A stretch of DNA of 64,000 nucleotides from Parvibaculaceae bacterium Mf 1.05b.01 (GCA_000509225.1 BAOK01000002.1:562496-626495), one strand, 5' to 3'. Positions 25,951 to 34,651 are shown, counted from the stretch's first letter. The notes: a model not told the origin generated them from the sequence alone. Numbers and translations are program-made.

Positions 25951-25976
25951 ATAATAATAATTCTAATTATTATTAT
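25951..25976. promoter_or_regulatory. 26-bp AT palindrome, Fur/Irr-like operator
   Basis: Perfect 12-bp arms (ATAATAATAATT and AATTATTATTAT) flank a central CT. The sequence is close to repeated NATWAT hexamers, the Fur box pattern. It ends 26 bp before the DUF2061 start codon, in the promoter position. Confidence 0.6.
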
Positions 25977-26002
25977 AATTAGTGAGATTGAGGAGATTTC
26001 AA

Positions 26003-26206
26003 ATGCGTGATCCGGCGAATTTGCGTGATTTGGCTAAAACGGGGACCTTTGCGGCACTCCATTTTGGTGTGGGGTTTGGCGTGACCTATGCCTTAACGGG
26101 CTCCGTCGCCATTGCAACAGGCGTCGCTCTTATCGAGCCAGCGGTGAACACCGTGGTCTTTTTCTTTCATGAGCGGGCCTGGTCGCGGATGCCCGTCACG
26201 GTATGA
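26003..26206 (+). CDS. DUF2061 small membrane protein
   Basis: A 67-residue inner-membrane protein of the DUF2061 family with two transmembrane segments (ALHFGVGFGVTYALTG and VAIATGVALIEPAVNTVVFFF) and the conserved short charged end FHERAWSRM. Function is unknown. The ATG at 26003 with AGGAG 7 bases upstream is chosen over a GTG seven codons earlier. The long AT-rich palindrome just upstream suggests metal-dependent, probably iron-dependent, control. Confidence 0.85.
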   Translation: MRDPANLRDLAKTGTFAALHFGVGFGVTYALTGSVAIATGVALIEPAVNTVVFFFHERAWSRMPVTV

Positions 26207-26212
26207 TCCGCT

Positions 26213-26827
26213 CTATTTCCAGGCAAATAACGGCTGTTCAAGGTGGGCGACGCGGGTCGGCCGGCCATGGACGGCGACTTCGTTGAACTGATGAATGACA
26301 GCGGCGGTCGGTGCGTGGACCTGGGTATTTTGGAAATGAAGTCTGATTACGGGACGCTCGCTCTCCGGAATTGTGATGAATTCGGCTGAGTTATCTTTTT
26401 GCAAGTCGCTCAGCGGGATGTGGTGCAGGGATGCTACTTCGTCCGGGTTCAGGACAGGACGAATGTCCGGTGACGCCCACATAACCACCGGTGAAATGAG
26501 ATAGCCTGAGCGTGTCGGGTAGTCATCAAGGCGGCCGAGCAATGTAATGTCTTGTGCAGGCACACCCACTTCTTCGTGCAACTCACGAAGTGCGGCTTCC
26601 TCTATGGTTTCCCCGGCATCCAGGCGTCCGCCAGGCAGAGCCCATTGGCCGGCATGGCTGCTTAGTTTTGAGGCGCGCCGTGTCAGCAAAAAGGATGCTC
26701 TATGATCGTCCGAGGCTATGACAATCGCGACTGCTGCGCGTTTAAGATTTTCTGCTGAATCTTCCAGTCGGCTGAATTCGGCTAAATGCCGAGCAAGCCG
26801 GTCCTTCAGTCCTTCGCTGTATTTCAT
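26213..26827 (-). CDS. Nudix hydrolase, CoA pyrophosphatase-like
   Basis: A 204-residue Nudix enzyme. The Nudix box is complete (GGRLDAGETIEEAALRELHE, then EVGV), giving the GX5EX7REUXEEXGU pattern. Just before it, LLTRRASKLSSHAGQWALPGG matches the extra signature of CoA diphosphatases (NudL/CoAse family), which split CoA or acyl-CoA into 4'-phosphopantetheine and 3',5'-ADP. In a genome rich in acyl-CoA catabolism this would recycle or clear CoA derivatives. It is convergent with the DUF2061 gene and divergent from alanine dehydrogenase. Confidence 0.88.
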   Translation of the reverse strand: MKYSEGLKDRLARHLAEFSRLEDSAENLKRAAVAIVIASDDHRASFLLTRRASKLSSHAGQWALPGGRLDAGETIEEAALRELHEEVGVPAQDITLLGRLDDYPTRSGYLISPVVMWASPDIRPVLNPDEVASLHHIPLSDLQKDNSAEFITIPESERPVIRLHFQNTQVHAPTAAVIHQFNEVAVHGRPTRVAHLEQPLFAWK

Positions 26828-27005
26828 GGATTTTCAGCCATCTTCTTTGCACTGTTTCGCGTGGAGCCTTGTTTAATATATCAAACATGAAAACACAATC
26901 AGGGAGCCTGTGGATTGCGCCCTGATCAGGTCACTCTACACTTTCTCACGCACAAGGAGAGAGGTGGGCGTAGAAGAAAACGCCCGAGCCAGTGGAGAGC
27001 AAGAT

Positions 27006-28124
27006 ATGCGGATCGGTGTTCCAAAGGAAATCAAGGTACACGAGTATCGTGTCGGTATGACGCCTGCCAGTGTTCGAGAGGCAGTCCATAACGGACATCA
27101 GGTCGTTGTTGAAACCAATGCCGGGTTGGCGATTGGGCTGCCAGATGAATCCTATATTGCTGCGGGCGCGGAAATTGCCGGCAATGCGTCGGATGTGTTT
27201 GCCTCCGCAGACATGATCGTGAAAGTGAAGGAACCACAGCTCAACGAGTGCGCCATGCTGCGGGAAGGTCAGATCCTCTTCACCTATCTTCATCTTGCGC
27301 CTGATCCCGAGCAGGCAAAGGCCCTGATGGCATCGGGGTGTGTTGCGATTGCCTATGAAACCGTGACGGACCGCCATGGGGGCTTGCCGCTTTTGGCGCC
27401 CATGAGTGAGGTTGCCGGTCGTATGTCGATTCAGGCGGGCGCCCACTGTCTGGAAATGGAGCAGGGGGGGCGCGGACAGTTGCTGGGAGGTGTGCCGGGC
27501 GTGCCCGCAGCCAAAGTGGTTGTTATCGGCGGCGGCGTTGCTGGCACCAATGCGGCACGTATGGCGATGGGGCTAGAGGCGCATGTAACGATCATCGATA
27601 TCAATCTTGATCGCCTCTACGAACTGGATATGCAGTTTGGCCCGATGCTTAACACAATCTTCTCGACAGTTGATGCCATAGAGGAACATGTGCTCGGCGC
27701 AGATCTTGTTGTTGGGGCGGTGCTTGTTCCAGGTGCCGCCGCTCCGAAGCTTGTTTCGCGCAACATGATCTCGAATATGAAACGCGGTGCCGTGCTCGTT
27801 GATATTTCCATCGACCAGGGTGGGTGCTTCGCGACCTCGCGCCCAACGACGCATGCGGAGCCAACTTATGTTGTTGATGATGTGGTCCACTATTGTGTGG
27901 CGAACATGCCAGGTGCTGTTGCGCGGACATCCACCTTTGCGCTTAACAATGCAACGCTGCCTTTCATGCTGGCACTGGCGAACAAGGGATATCGTCAGGC
28001 CCTGGCCGACGATCCTCATTTACTGGCAGGCCTTAATGTTCATCATGGTGCGGTCACCTATGAAGCAGTTGCGTCTGCGTTGGGCGAAAAGTTCCATGAT
28101 GCCGCCAGTGTGATCGCTGCCTAA
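27006..28124 (+). CDS. ald: Alanine dehydrogenase
   Basis: This enzyme interconverts L-alanine and pyruvate plus ammonia with NAD+, linking nitrogen and carbon metabolism in the cytosol. The ATG at 27006 gives 372 residues, the family's usual size. MRIGVPKEIKVHEYRVGMTP at the N-terminus, the pyruvate-site lysine in IVKVKEPQ, the catalytic histidine in LHLAPDPEQ, and the NAD-binding VVIGGGVAGTNAARMAMGLEA are all present. The late VANMPGAVARTSTFALNNATLP block is diagnostic. It stands alone; a hairpin follows its stop. No Lrp-type regulator gene adjoins it. Confidence 0.96.
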   Translation: MRIGVPKEIKVHEYRVGMTPASVREAVHNGHQVVVETNAGLAIGLPDESYIAAGAEIAGNASDVFASADMIVKVKEPQLNECAMLREGQILFTYLHLAPDPEQAKALMASGCVAIAYETVTDRHGGLPLLAPMSEVAGRMSIQAGAHCLEMEQGGRGQLLGGVPGVPAAKVVVIGGGVAGTNAARMAMGLEAHVTIIDINLDRLYELDMQFGPMLNTIFSTVDAIEEHVLGADLVVGAVLVPGAAAPKLVSRNMISNMKRGAVLVDISIDQGGCFATSRPTTHAEPTYVVDDVVHYCVANMPGAVARTSTFALNNATLPFMLALANKGYRQALADDPHLLAGLNVHHGAVTYEAVASALGEKFHDAASVIAA

Positions 28125-28158
28125 TAAAGTCGTCTCCACCCGTCTTAGAAATTGGAAC

Positions 28159-28184
28159 AGCCCGGTGCAGTAATGCGCCGGGCT
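28159..28184 (+). terminator. Hairpin after alanine dehydrogenase
   Basis: AGCCCGGTGC and GCGCCGGGCT form a 10-bp stem with one wobble pair and a 6-base loop. No T run follows, so it may be a weak or rho-assisted terminator. Confidence 0.5.
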
Positions 28185-28271
28185 TCGCCGTTGAAGCTGC
28201 TTTTATTCTCCCCATTTCTCCCTGGCTTGCAGTTCGCAATCTAGTCGTATCTCAGAGGAGAGGAAGCAATA

Positions 28272-28976
28272 ATGGCACTGAATGCACGTTTGTTGGGTCT
28301 TCTCGGATTTGCCTTTGTTCTGGCGGTCACGGGTATTTCTTTGATCTTAGACCGTGAACCCAAACGGTCGCCGGTGATCGGTCCAGTCTCCTTCTTTGCG
28401 GCACCTGTCGCTGAGGGCGGCCTGCTGTTTTCCGCATTGATTGAAGATGGGGTTCTGGCTAGGCGGTCTACAGAAGCGACATTGACCATCGATGAGATGA
28501 TTACGCCGGTGATTGCCGGGCGCGTGCTTGCCATGTCAGATGCTGAGCTTGCCTTTGTTGAGCTTGATAGCGTCGGCGGCGATGTCCAGTCGTCCATCGA
28601 CATTGCACGCCGGCTCCGGGCTGCGGGGTCGCGCACGCATGTTGCGTCGGGGGCAAAGTGTTTCAGTGCCTGCACCGTTATCTATCAGGGTGGTGTTGAA
28701 CGGACGGCGGGAGAGGATGCGCTGTTTCTTCTTCACTATGCCGTGCAGGTGTCTGACGACCCAAATCATGCACGCGTTGGTAGTGTCTGGGGCACGGTAA
28801 CATTGATCGAAGCCATGATTGATTTGGGCACAGACTCGTCGATTTATGACCAGATGCCTGGTTTTGGCGATTGGCTTCTATCCAGCAGACAGGCAATGGA
28901 CCTTGGCCTTGTACAGCGTGTTGTGTCCAGGCCAGCGGTTGCTGATCGGGTTCACAAGCAGAAGGCCGGGGTCTGA
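28272..28976 (+). CDS. Membrane-anchored ClpP/crotonase-fold periplasmic protein (COG3904-like)
   Basis: A 234-residue protein with an uncleaved N-terminal membrane helix (LLGLLGFAFVLAVTGISLIL), then a ClpP-fold domain of about 150 residues. ELDSVGGDVQSSIDIARRLR corresponds to the LNSPGGSV loop, and the candidate nucleophile serine is in CFSACTVIYQGG. HYAVQV may supply the histidine. Such proteins are predicted periplasmic or membrane-bound proteases of unknown target. GAGGAGAGGAAG gives a strong ribosome site. No partner SPFH or protease gene is adjacent. Catalytic activity is inferred from fold only. Confidence 0.78.
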   Translation: MALNARLLGLLGFAFVLAVTGISLILDREPKRSPVIGPVSFFAAPVAEGGLLFSALIEDGVLARRSTEATLTIDEMITPVIAGRVLAMSDAELAFVELDSVGGDVQSSIDIARRLRAAGSRTHVASGAKCFSACTVIYQGGVERTAGEDALFLLHYAVQVSDDPNHARVGSVWGTVTLIEAMIDLGTDSSIYDQMPGFGDWLLSSRQAMDLGLVQRVVSRPAVADRVHKQKAGV

Positions 28977-29020
28977 TGCGCAATTTCTTGCAGGTCCAAG
29001 ACAGTAGTATTGAAACGTCG

Positions 29021-29611
29021 TTAGGTCTTTTTCGGTTTGTCGGTCGCTGCATGGGCGTCGGCGGTGGCAATACGCCACTCCGCCATTTCATTGGCCCACT
29101 CCGTCAGAACGCCCGTCGTTTCTCCGAACGGCGTTTCTTCTCCGGTCGCTTCATCAATCAGACGCATTGCGACAGGATTGCCGGTGCGGTCGCTGACATA
29201 TTGGACCGGCGTGCGTCCGCTCGGCTCCATTCGCCAGGTTTTCCCCCATTCCCCCATCGCAAAAATTACCTGGCGGAAGGACTCTCCTGCGTCGGTCGGT
29301 TCGTATTCATGGCGTGGTGGATTGGACTGGTAGGCCCGGCGGGTCAGCAACCCTTCATCCGAGAGCTTGTTCAGGCGATCCGTCAGTATGTTAGTGGCAA
29401 TCCCGAGGGACTTGACCAGCTCGTCGAAGCGGCGCAATCCCAGCAACAGGTCGCGCATTATCAGGATGCTCCAGCGATCGCCGAGTACAGACACCGTTGC
29501 CGCAATTGGGCAGGTGGCGCTTTCATCACATTTCGATCTGGCGCGCGATTTTGCAGCGCCCGTCTTTTTGCCGGTGCTTGGGTGCCCCGGCTCCCCATCA
29601 GGTTCCCTCAT
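29021..29611 (-). CDS. HxlR family transcriptional regulator
   Basis: A 196-residue winged-helix regulator. The HxlR domain lies at about residues 32-120: CPIAATVSVLGDRWSILIMRDLLLG with its conserved cysteine, then FDELVKSLGIATNILTDRLNKLSDEGLL and the wing RRAYQSNPPRHEYEPTDAG. A C-terminal extension of about 70 residues beyond the usual HxlR length may bind a ligand. HxlR proteins respond to aldehydes, quinones or oxidative stress through the cysteine. It is divergent from the DUF1329 gene, with a matching inverted repeat between them, so it likely controls that gene and itself. Confidence 0.9.
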   Translation of the reverse strand: MREPDGEPGHPSTGKKTGAAKSRARSKCDESATCPIAATVSVLGDRWSILIMRDLLLGLRRFDELVKSLGIATNILTDRLNKLSDEGLLTRRAYQSNPPRHEYEPTDAGESFRQVIFAMGEWGKTWRMEPSGRTPVQYVSDRTGNPVAMRLIDEATGEETPFGETTGVLTEWANEMAEWRIATADAHAATDKPKKT

Positions 29612-29684
29612 GAGTTGAGTTTAGCAACTTTCGTTCCGCAAGTGGATAGCGCAAATGGGCGTCAGGGGTGGAACCTTGCGAAAT

Positions 29685-29709
29685 AGTAACTTGCAAAAAA
29701 CAAGTAACT
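29685..29709. promoter_or_regulatory. Inverted repeat, putative HxlR operator
   Basis: AGTAACTTG (29685-29693) and CAAGTAACT (29701-29709) are inverted arms with one mismatch and a 7-base A-rich spacer. It lies in the gap between hxlR and the DUF1329 gene, where a divergent promoter is expected. Confidence 0.6.
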
Positions 29710-29762
29710 AGAAGAATGTGACGCACCTTATGAGGAAATCGGGCGAAGCCCAGGAGTTTGAA

Positions 29763-31148
29763 ATGAGAACAGGACTATTTAGAGGAACGCAGGCCGCGAT
29801 GGCTGGCGGAGCGCTCGCTGCGCTGGTGAGCGTGTCTGCGCTGGCGGCGGTTCCAGAAGCTGTCGCTAATCGGCTTGGCCAGGATCTAACGCCGACCGGT
29901 GCGGAAAAGGCCGGCAACAGCGATGGGTCCATTCCCGCTTGGACCGGTGGCTTGACTGCTCCGCCTGCGGGGCTTGGCTACCGGGCCGGAGAGCATTATC
30001 TCGATCCGTTTGCCGGTGATCAGGTGCAGTTCACCATTGATGGAACGAACTATGCTCAATATGAGGCAAATCTGACGCCTGGGCAGGTGGCGATGCTGCA
30101 GACCTATCCGAGTTATAAGATGAACGTCTATCAGACACGTCGAACTTGTGCGAACCCGGACAGCGCTTATGCGCAGGCGAGGCAAAACGCGGTTACCGGT
30201 CGCCTCGCTGGGGATGGCAACGGCGTGGTGGACGCTGTGCGCACAACACCTTTCCCGATCCCAAACAACGCGCTTGAGATCATCTGGAATCATACGCTCA
30301 CCTATCGCGCCTTTAAGATAGCTGCGCAAACAGTGAATGCGGCGCCAACGCGGGACGGTTCGTTTACACCACTGGTTGTTCAGACCGATACGATCATCAA
30401 TTACTCCAATCCCGTCGTGACCAAGACCGAGGAGCTCGACAATGTCTCGGTCTACATCATTTTCAACACGATCGCGCCCGCCCGGAGCGCAGGTAGCGTA
30501 TTGCTGGTGCATGAAACACTGAACCAGGCCATCGGCGCGCGTCGTGCCTGGCAGTACAGTCCAGGGACAAGACGCGTTCGTCGGGCTCCCAATATTGCGT
30601 ATGACAATCCAGGAACCAACTCTGATGGTCTGTCTACGTCAGATAGCTTTGACATGTATAACGGGGCGCCTGACCGATACGACTGGACAGTGCTTGGCAA
30701 ACGTGAAGTCTTCATCTCCGCGAATAATTACAAGGTTCAGCAGACGGGGGTGAAATACACCGACATTGTGCAGCCAGGTCATCCTGATCAAGACCTGGTG
30801 CGCTATGAGCGTCGCCGTGTCTGGGAGATCCAGGCAGACCTGAAGTCGCAGACGCGTCATGTTTATTCCCGCCGTCAAATGGCACTGGATGAAGATGGTT
30901 GGGCCATTGCTGCGACCACACTTTATGATGGTCGTGGTGAATTGTGGCGTGTGCAGGAACGTTGGGCCTCAGTTGCTTACGATCATCCTCTATGCAATGG
31001 CGCAGGCGATGTCGTTTACGACCTGAATGCTGGGCGTTATCTCGCTGGCGGGTTGCGTAGTGAAGAAGGCCCCATCAATTACGATGCGTCTGAACTCAGC
31101 CTTGAGCGGTATACACCCGCAACTATTCGTCAATTGGGTGTTCGGTAG
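29763..31148 (+). CDS. DUF1329 exported protein
   Basis: A 461-residue protein with an N-terminal signal peptide (hydrophobic AAMAGGALAALVSVSALAA). The DUF1329 domain fills the rest: NRLGQDLTPTGAEKAGN at the start, GSIPAWTGGL, LTYRAFKIAAQ, and the late DLKSQTRHVYSRRQMALDEDGW. DUF1329 proteins have an outer-membrane lipoprotein-sorting (LolA/LolB-like) fold. They usually occur next to DUF1302 proteins and RND exporters, often in steroid or hydrophobic-compound loci; neither partner is here. AGGAG precedes the ATG at 29763. A terminator follows. Regulation by the adjacent HxlR protein is likely. Confidence 0.9.
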   Translation: MRTGLFRGTQAAMAGGALAALVSVSALAAVPEAVANRLGQDLTPTGAEKAGNSDGSIPAWTGGLTAPPAGLGYRAGEHYLDPFAGDQVQFTIDGTNYAQYEANLTPGQVAMLQTYPSYKMNVYQTRRTCANPDSAYAQARQNAVTGRLAGDGNGVVDAVRTTPFPIPNNALEIIWNHTLTYRAFKIAAQTVNAAPTRDGSFTPLVVQTDTIINYSNPVVTKTEELDNVSVYIIFNTIAPARSAGSVLLVHETLNQAIGARRAWQYSPGTRRVRRAPNIAYDNPGTNSDGLSTSDSFDMYNGAPDRYDWTVLGKREVFISANNYKVQQTGVKYTDIVQPGHPDQDLVRYERRRVWEIQADLKSQTRHVYSRRQMALDEDGWAIAATTLYDGRGELWRVQERWASVAYDHPLCNGAGDVVYDLNAGRYLAGGLRSEEGPINYDASELSLERYTPATIRQLGVR

Positions 31149-31180
31149 GTTCCCTCTCTCAAGTATCGAACATTCTCCTT

Positions 31181-31215
31181 GGGGTCGTGCATCTACGGGT
31201 GTGCGGCCCCTTTTT
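31181..31215 (+). terminator. Rho-independent terminator after DUF1329 gene
   Basis: GGGGTCGTGCA pairs with TGTGCGGCCCC (11 bp including wobbles), followed by TTTTT. It is well placed 32 bp after the stop. Confidence 0.85.
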
Positions 31216-31323
31216 GTGCCGCAATGATCTCAGACGTTAAGGATTTGGTGGGATTTTGACACTAACTTTATGTTTAGTTTGACGTTTTTGCCTCTTTTGG
31301 GGCTTTGAGATTGGAATGCTGTC

Positions 31324-31584
31324 ATGTTCGCACGCGCGTTGATTATTGCTCTGTCCTTGGGTTTTGGCACGCAAGTCGCCATGGCTGCAGAAGACGGCAT
31401 GCTGCGCGACTATGACCGCGAAAGCCTCAACTTTCTGTTTGAACAAGCGCAGAGTTCCGGACCTTTGTCGGGCATGTCAGAAGACGACATGTTGATCACC
31501 GGTTCTATCGGCAGTTCGGACAAGAAAGAGAGCCCTTCATCTCCGTCAAGCGACAGAGTTCCGCAGGCTCGCCCGGCTCGCTAA
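31324..31584 (+). CDS. Small exported protein of unknown function
   Basis: 86 residues with a Sec signal peptide (MFARALIIALSLGFGTQVAMA). The mature part is acidic, then serine/proline-rich and probably disordered (SDKKESPSSPSSDRVPQ). The stretch DMLITGSIGSSDKK has a TGSI-like motif often seen in small alphaproteobacterial exported proteins. Coding is supported by the clean signal peptide and by the lack of any alternative gene. It is convergent with the serine hydrolase gene. No function can be assigned. Confidence 0.65.
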   Translation: MFARALIIALSLGFGTQVAMAAEDGMLRDYDRESLNFLFEQAQSSGPLSGMSEDDMLITGSIGSSDKKESPSSPSSDRVPQARPAR

Positions 31585-31596
31585 GCCTCTCTTCTG

Positions 31597-32727
31597 CTAT
31601 TTTGCAGCGTTGACGATGTCCGTTATGGCCTGAACCACCGGCCCTGCGTCTTCATATGTGAGACCCAGATAGACAACCACCATGTCCAGTGACGGAATGA
31701 TCACGACGACCTGTGCGCCGAAGCCGCGGGCCATGAAAGTGTCCGTCGGGATTTCATCGGTGATGACCGCCTGGCCCGTTTCCGGGTTTATTTCATTCAG
31801 CCAAAAGTGCGCGCCGTATTGCCCCTTTGAATTGGGTGTGGGAAGTCTGGCGTGATCTGCCCAGTGTTCAGGCAGGATGCGTTTTCCGTCCCAAACACCA
31901 TCGCGTAGGTAAAGGAGTCCAAAGCGGGCCCAGTCCCGGGCGGTCATGTGCAGGTAGGATGACCCTATGAAGGTATTAGCTTCATCAAACTCAGGGACAG
32001 CCGATCTGATGCCAATTCGACTGAAGAGGCTTTCCTCCATAAAGGCGCGGTATTCTTCAGCGCTCTGCGCCCCAATAGTGTCCCGTACGACCCCTGAGAG
32101 CACGTTTGATGTGCCGCTTGAATATTGCCAGTGCGTACCAGGATCTGCCTGCAGAAGGCCCCCTGCAGCATATTCCGCAGTGTCCAGCCGACCTTTGCCA
32201 AACAGCATCTGCAAAACGTTGGATGTTTCAGGGTTTGTGTAGTCTTCGGAGAAGGTGAGTCCGCTTTCCATTCGTAAAAGATTCTCGACCGTGATCGCTT
32301 TACGCGCGTCGTTGACCTTTCTGTTCCAGCGCGCGACGCGTGCAGGTTTGTACAGGTCGATCTGTCCGTCCTTGATAAGAATGCCAATCAGTGCGTGTAC
32401 AATGCTCTTTGCCATCGACCAGGATTGAAGGCGAGTGCTGGAGTCAAAACCGCTGGCGTATCTCTCTCCGATCAATTGGCCGCCTTTGACGACCAGAATT
32501 GCGCGGGTGTTTTGCGGTGTGTCTGGATCTGTTCCAGCGATTGTGCGGTCGAGCACTCGTTCGAGAACAGCGGGTGTTGGCGCCGTTGGCCAGATTTGGG
32601 TCGGCCAGGTGATTTCCGGTGGCTGACCCGGCAGCGGGACCAATTGCTCATCGGCACGTGCCGACGCTGTAAGAGCGACTGCTAAAAGCAGGATGCCTGG
32701 CAAAAGTATGGATGCAAAAAGGCGCAT
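31597..32727 (-). CDS. Exported serine hydrolase (beta-lactamase-fold, NylB/EstB-like)
   Basis: A 376-residue protein with a signal peptide (MRLFASILLPGILLLAVALTASARA) and a class C beta-lactamase-like hydrolase domain. The nucleophile motif SxxK is SMAK in LQSWSMAKSIVHALIGI. The tyrosine of the YxN-type motif lies in WQYSSGTSNVLSG, and a HFWLN element is in the third-motif position. This combination matches 6-aminohexanoate-oligomer hydrolases and EstB-type esterases better than true beta-lactamases. It acts in the periplasm on an ester or amide. A small cysteine-containing membrane protein is encoded divergently 130 bp away. Confidence 0.88.
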   Translation of the reverse strand: MRLFASILLPGILLLAVALTASARADEQLVPLPGQPPEITWPTQIWPTAPTPAVLERVLDRTIAGTDPDTPQNTRAILVVKGGQLIGERYASGFDSSTRLQSWSMAKSIVHALIGILIKDGQIDLYKPARVARWNRKVNDARKAITVENLLRMESGLTFSEDYTNPETSNVLQMLFGKGRLDTAEYAAGGLLQADPGTHWQYSSGTSNVLSGVVRDTIGAQSAEEYRAFMEESLFSRIGIRSAVPEFDEANTFIGSSYLHMTARDWARFGLLYLRDGVWDGKRILPEHWADHARLPTPNSKGQYGAHFWLNEINPETGQAVITDEIPTDTFMARGFGAQVVVIIPSLDMVVVYLGLTYEDAGPVVQAITDIVNAAK

Positions 32728-32857
32728 ATAAGTTCAAAATCACAATAGACTTGTTTTTCTTGTCGGTACTCTAGAGCAAGCTGGCCTGCCAGGTCATCCT
32801 TGCTTCTGCGGTCGACAATATTCTTCGATTCTTGCCTTAACTTGGGATGGCGCTCTC

Positions 32858-33160
32858 GTGAACCTTAGATTTCTAATTATTGGCATGATAATCGCCGTGG
32901 GCATGGGCGTGGGCATGATCCAGGGTGAGAAAAAACTCGATGCTCTCATCGTTGTTGCGAACGCTGTTGCGAAAACCAACTGTTCCTGCGTCTTTGTCGC
33001 TGGGCGCGATCTGGCCGACTGTATCAAAGAAGCGCCGCCCGGGTTTGATCTGGCAACGCCCTGGATCGATGAGGAAGTTCCGGGTGTTTCAAGCTCTATC
33101 TATTGGGTTGTGCGGGGAAGTGCTCGATACCGCGAAGGTATCGGCTGTCGTCTCGAATAG
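32858..33160 (+). CDS. Small membrane-anchored cysteine-containing protein
   Basis: 100 residues starting at GTG 32858. An N-terminal hydrophobic helix (FLIIGMIIAVGMGVGMI) anchors or exports it. The rest has four cysteines (TNCSCVFVAGRDLADC and GIGC at the end), suggesting two disulfides in the periplasm. It is divergent from the serine hydrolase, and similar short cysteine modules can accompany such hydrolases, but no function is known to me. Coding confidence rests on the membrane helix, the cysteine pattern and a GGGATGG purine run upstream. Confidence 0.6.
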   Translation: MNLRFLIIGMIIAVGMGVGMIQGEKKLDALIVVANAVAKTNCSCVFVAGRDLADCIKEAPPGFDLATPWIDEEVPGVSSSIYWVVRGSARYREGIGCRLE

Positions 33161-33258
33161 GGCAGGGCAGCGTGTCGCGTTTAACCGGAGCCAAAAAAGG
33201 CGCTAGGATTACGCGTGTTTACACATCGAAAAATCATATGGAATGCGAAGCACCCTAA

Positions 33259-34557
33259 ATGACCGAGCTGTTTCCCGGAGAAGATCCCTCCATTGTTTAT
33301 CAGCGTCTTGCCTTGGCGCTAGGGGTCGGCCTCATTGTGGGCCTGGAAAGAGGGTGGCACGAGCGTGACTCTGAATCTGGCTCGAATGCTGCCGGTGTGC
33401 GAACCTTCGCCCTTATGGGGCTGCTGGGCGGATTGGCAGGTCTCAGCGGTCTTGTTGTCGGTGATCTGCTTACCCTTGCGATTTCTGCCGGGTTCTTTGC
33501 ATTTGTGATTGCAGCCTATGTGATTGGTCTACGTCCCCTTGGTGGACGTGTGCCCGATAAGGGTATGACGACCGAGGTGGCGGCACTCATCACCTATCTT
33601 CTGGGGCTTCTCGCGGTTCGCGGGGACATGACCTTGACGGCTGTATGTGCTGTTGTTCTTGTTGCGCTGCTTAATCTCAAAGAGCCCCTTCACAATGCGC
33701 TCAATCGACTGAAGGCGTTTGAGTTGGAGGCGGCGATCAAGCTTCTGCTGATCTCCGTTGTTGTGCTGCCCTTCTTGCCCAATGAAGGGTACGGCCCCGG
33801 CGGGATCTGGAACCCCTTTGAATTCTGGTGGATGGTTGTGCTGATCTCCGCACTTTCCTTTGGTGGCTATTTCGCCATTCGGATTGCCGGGCCCAAAAAG
33901 GGGCCACTTGTGATGGGGGCTCTTGGGGGGCTCGCGTCATCGACGGCGTTGACGGTCTCCGCCTCGCGGCTTGTCTCAAAAGCGCCAGGCGCGGCCTCAG
34001 CATTTGCGGGGGCTGTTGCGCTGAGTGCGGCCATGAGCTTTGGGCGTACGCTCCTTTTGGCATCCGCTCTTTACCCGCCAGTGGTTGTCAAACTTGGGAC
34101 CCCGTTGGCGCTTGCCGGCTTTGTTGCTGTCGTTGCCGTCCTCATCGGCCAGCGCTCAGCGCGTGCTTCTGATGAAAGCGAAGACCTGTTGGCGGAGATG
34201 GGCTCGCCCGATGATTTCGGGACAGCTCTGCAGTTCGGTTTGCTGCTCGTGCTGGTAACGACGCTTGCCTATTTTGCAAATGAGTGGCTCGGGGAAGACG
34301 GTCTATATACTGTTGCTGCTGTCTCCGGGCTTGTCGACGTGGACGCTGTGACGCTGTCTATGTCCCGTCTAGCAGAGACGCCCGAAGGCCCGCTCATGCC
34401 GGTTGTGGCGATGGCCATCCTCATCTCGGTGGTCATGAATACGGGGGTTAAGGTGGTGATTGGGGGGTACTTTGCGGGGCGGGCCTTTGCTCTTCGCCTG
34501 GCAAGTATCTTTTTTCCGGCCTTCCTTGTCGCCTTTGCTGGCTTTTTGTTTGTCTAA
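33259..34557 (+). CDS. MgtC/SapB and DUF4010 domain membrane protein
   Basis: A 432-residue polytopic inner-membrane protein. The MgtC/SapB domain fills the first 150 residues (ALGVGLIVGLERGWHERD, GVRTFALMGLLGGLAG) and the DUF4010 domain the rest (AAIKLLLISVVVLPFLPNEGYGPGG, GALGGLASSTALTVSASRL). About 12 transmembrane segments are expected. MgtC relatives influence Mg2+ homeostasis, but for this two-domain type transport activity is unproven. It has no Mg-transporter ATPase neighbour. rpmF follows after 177 bp. Confidence 0.9.
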   Translation: MTELFPGEDPSIVYQRLALALGVGLIVGLERGWHERDSESGSNAAGVRTFALMGLLGGLAGLSGLVVGDLLTLAISAGFFAFVIAAYVIGLRPLGGRVPDKGMTTEVAALITYLLGLLAVRGDMTLTAVCAVVLVALLNLKEPLHNALNRLKAFELEAAIKLLLISVVVLPFLPNEGYGPGGIWNPFEFWWMVVLISALSFGGYFAIRIAGPKKGPLVMGALGGLASSTALTVSASRLVSKAPGAASAFAGAVALSAAMSFGRTLLLASALYPPVVVKLGTPLALAGFVAVVAVLIGQRSARASDESEDLLAEMGSPDDFGTALQFGLLLVLVTTLAYFANEWLGEDGLYTVAAVSGLVDVDAVTLSMSRLAETPEGPLMPVVAMAILISVVMNTGVKVVIGGYFAGRAFALRLASIFFPAFLVAFAGFLFV

Positions 34558-34651
34558 GACGGGGTCTTTTCAGAGGGATTCAGGTGGTTCTTGGTCAGCC
34601 CCTATAGACGTGGGGGATGGTTGGATGTATAACGCGCTCTGAATTTGAGGC

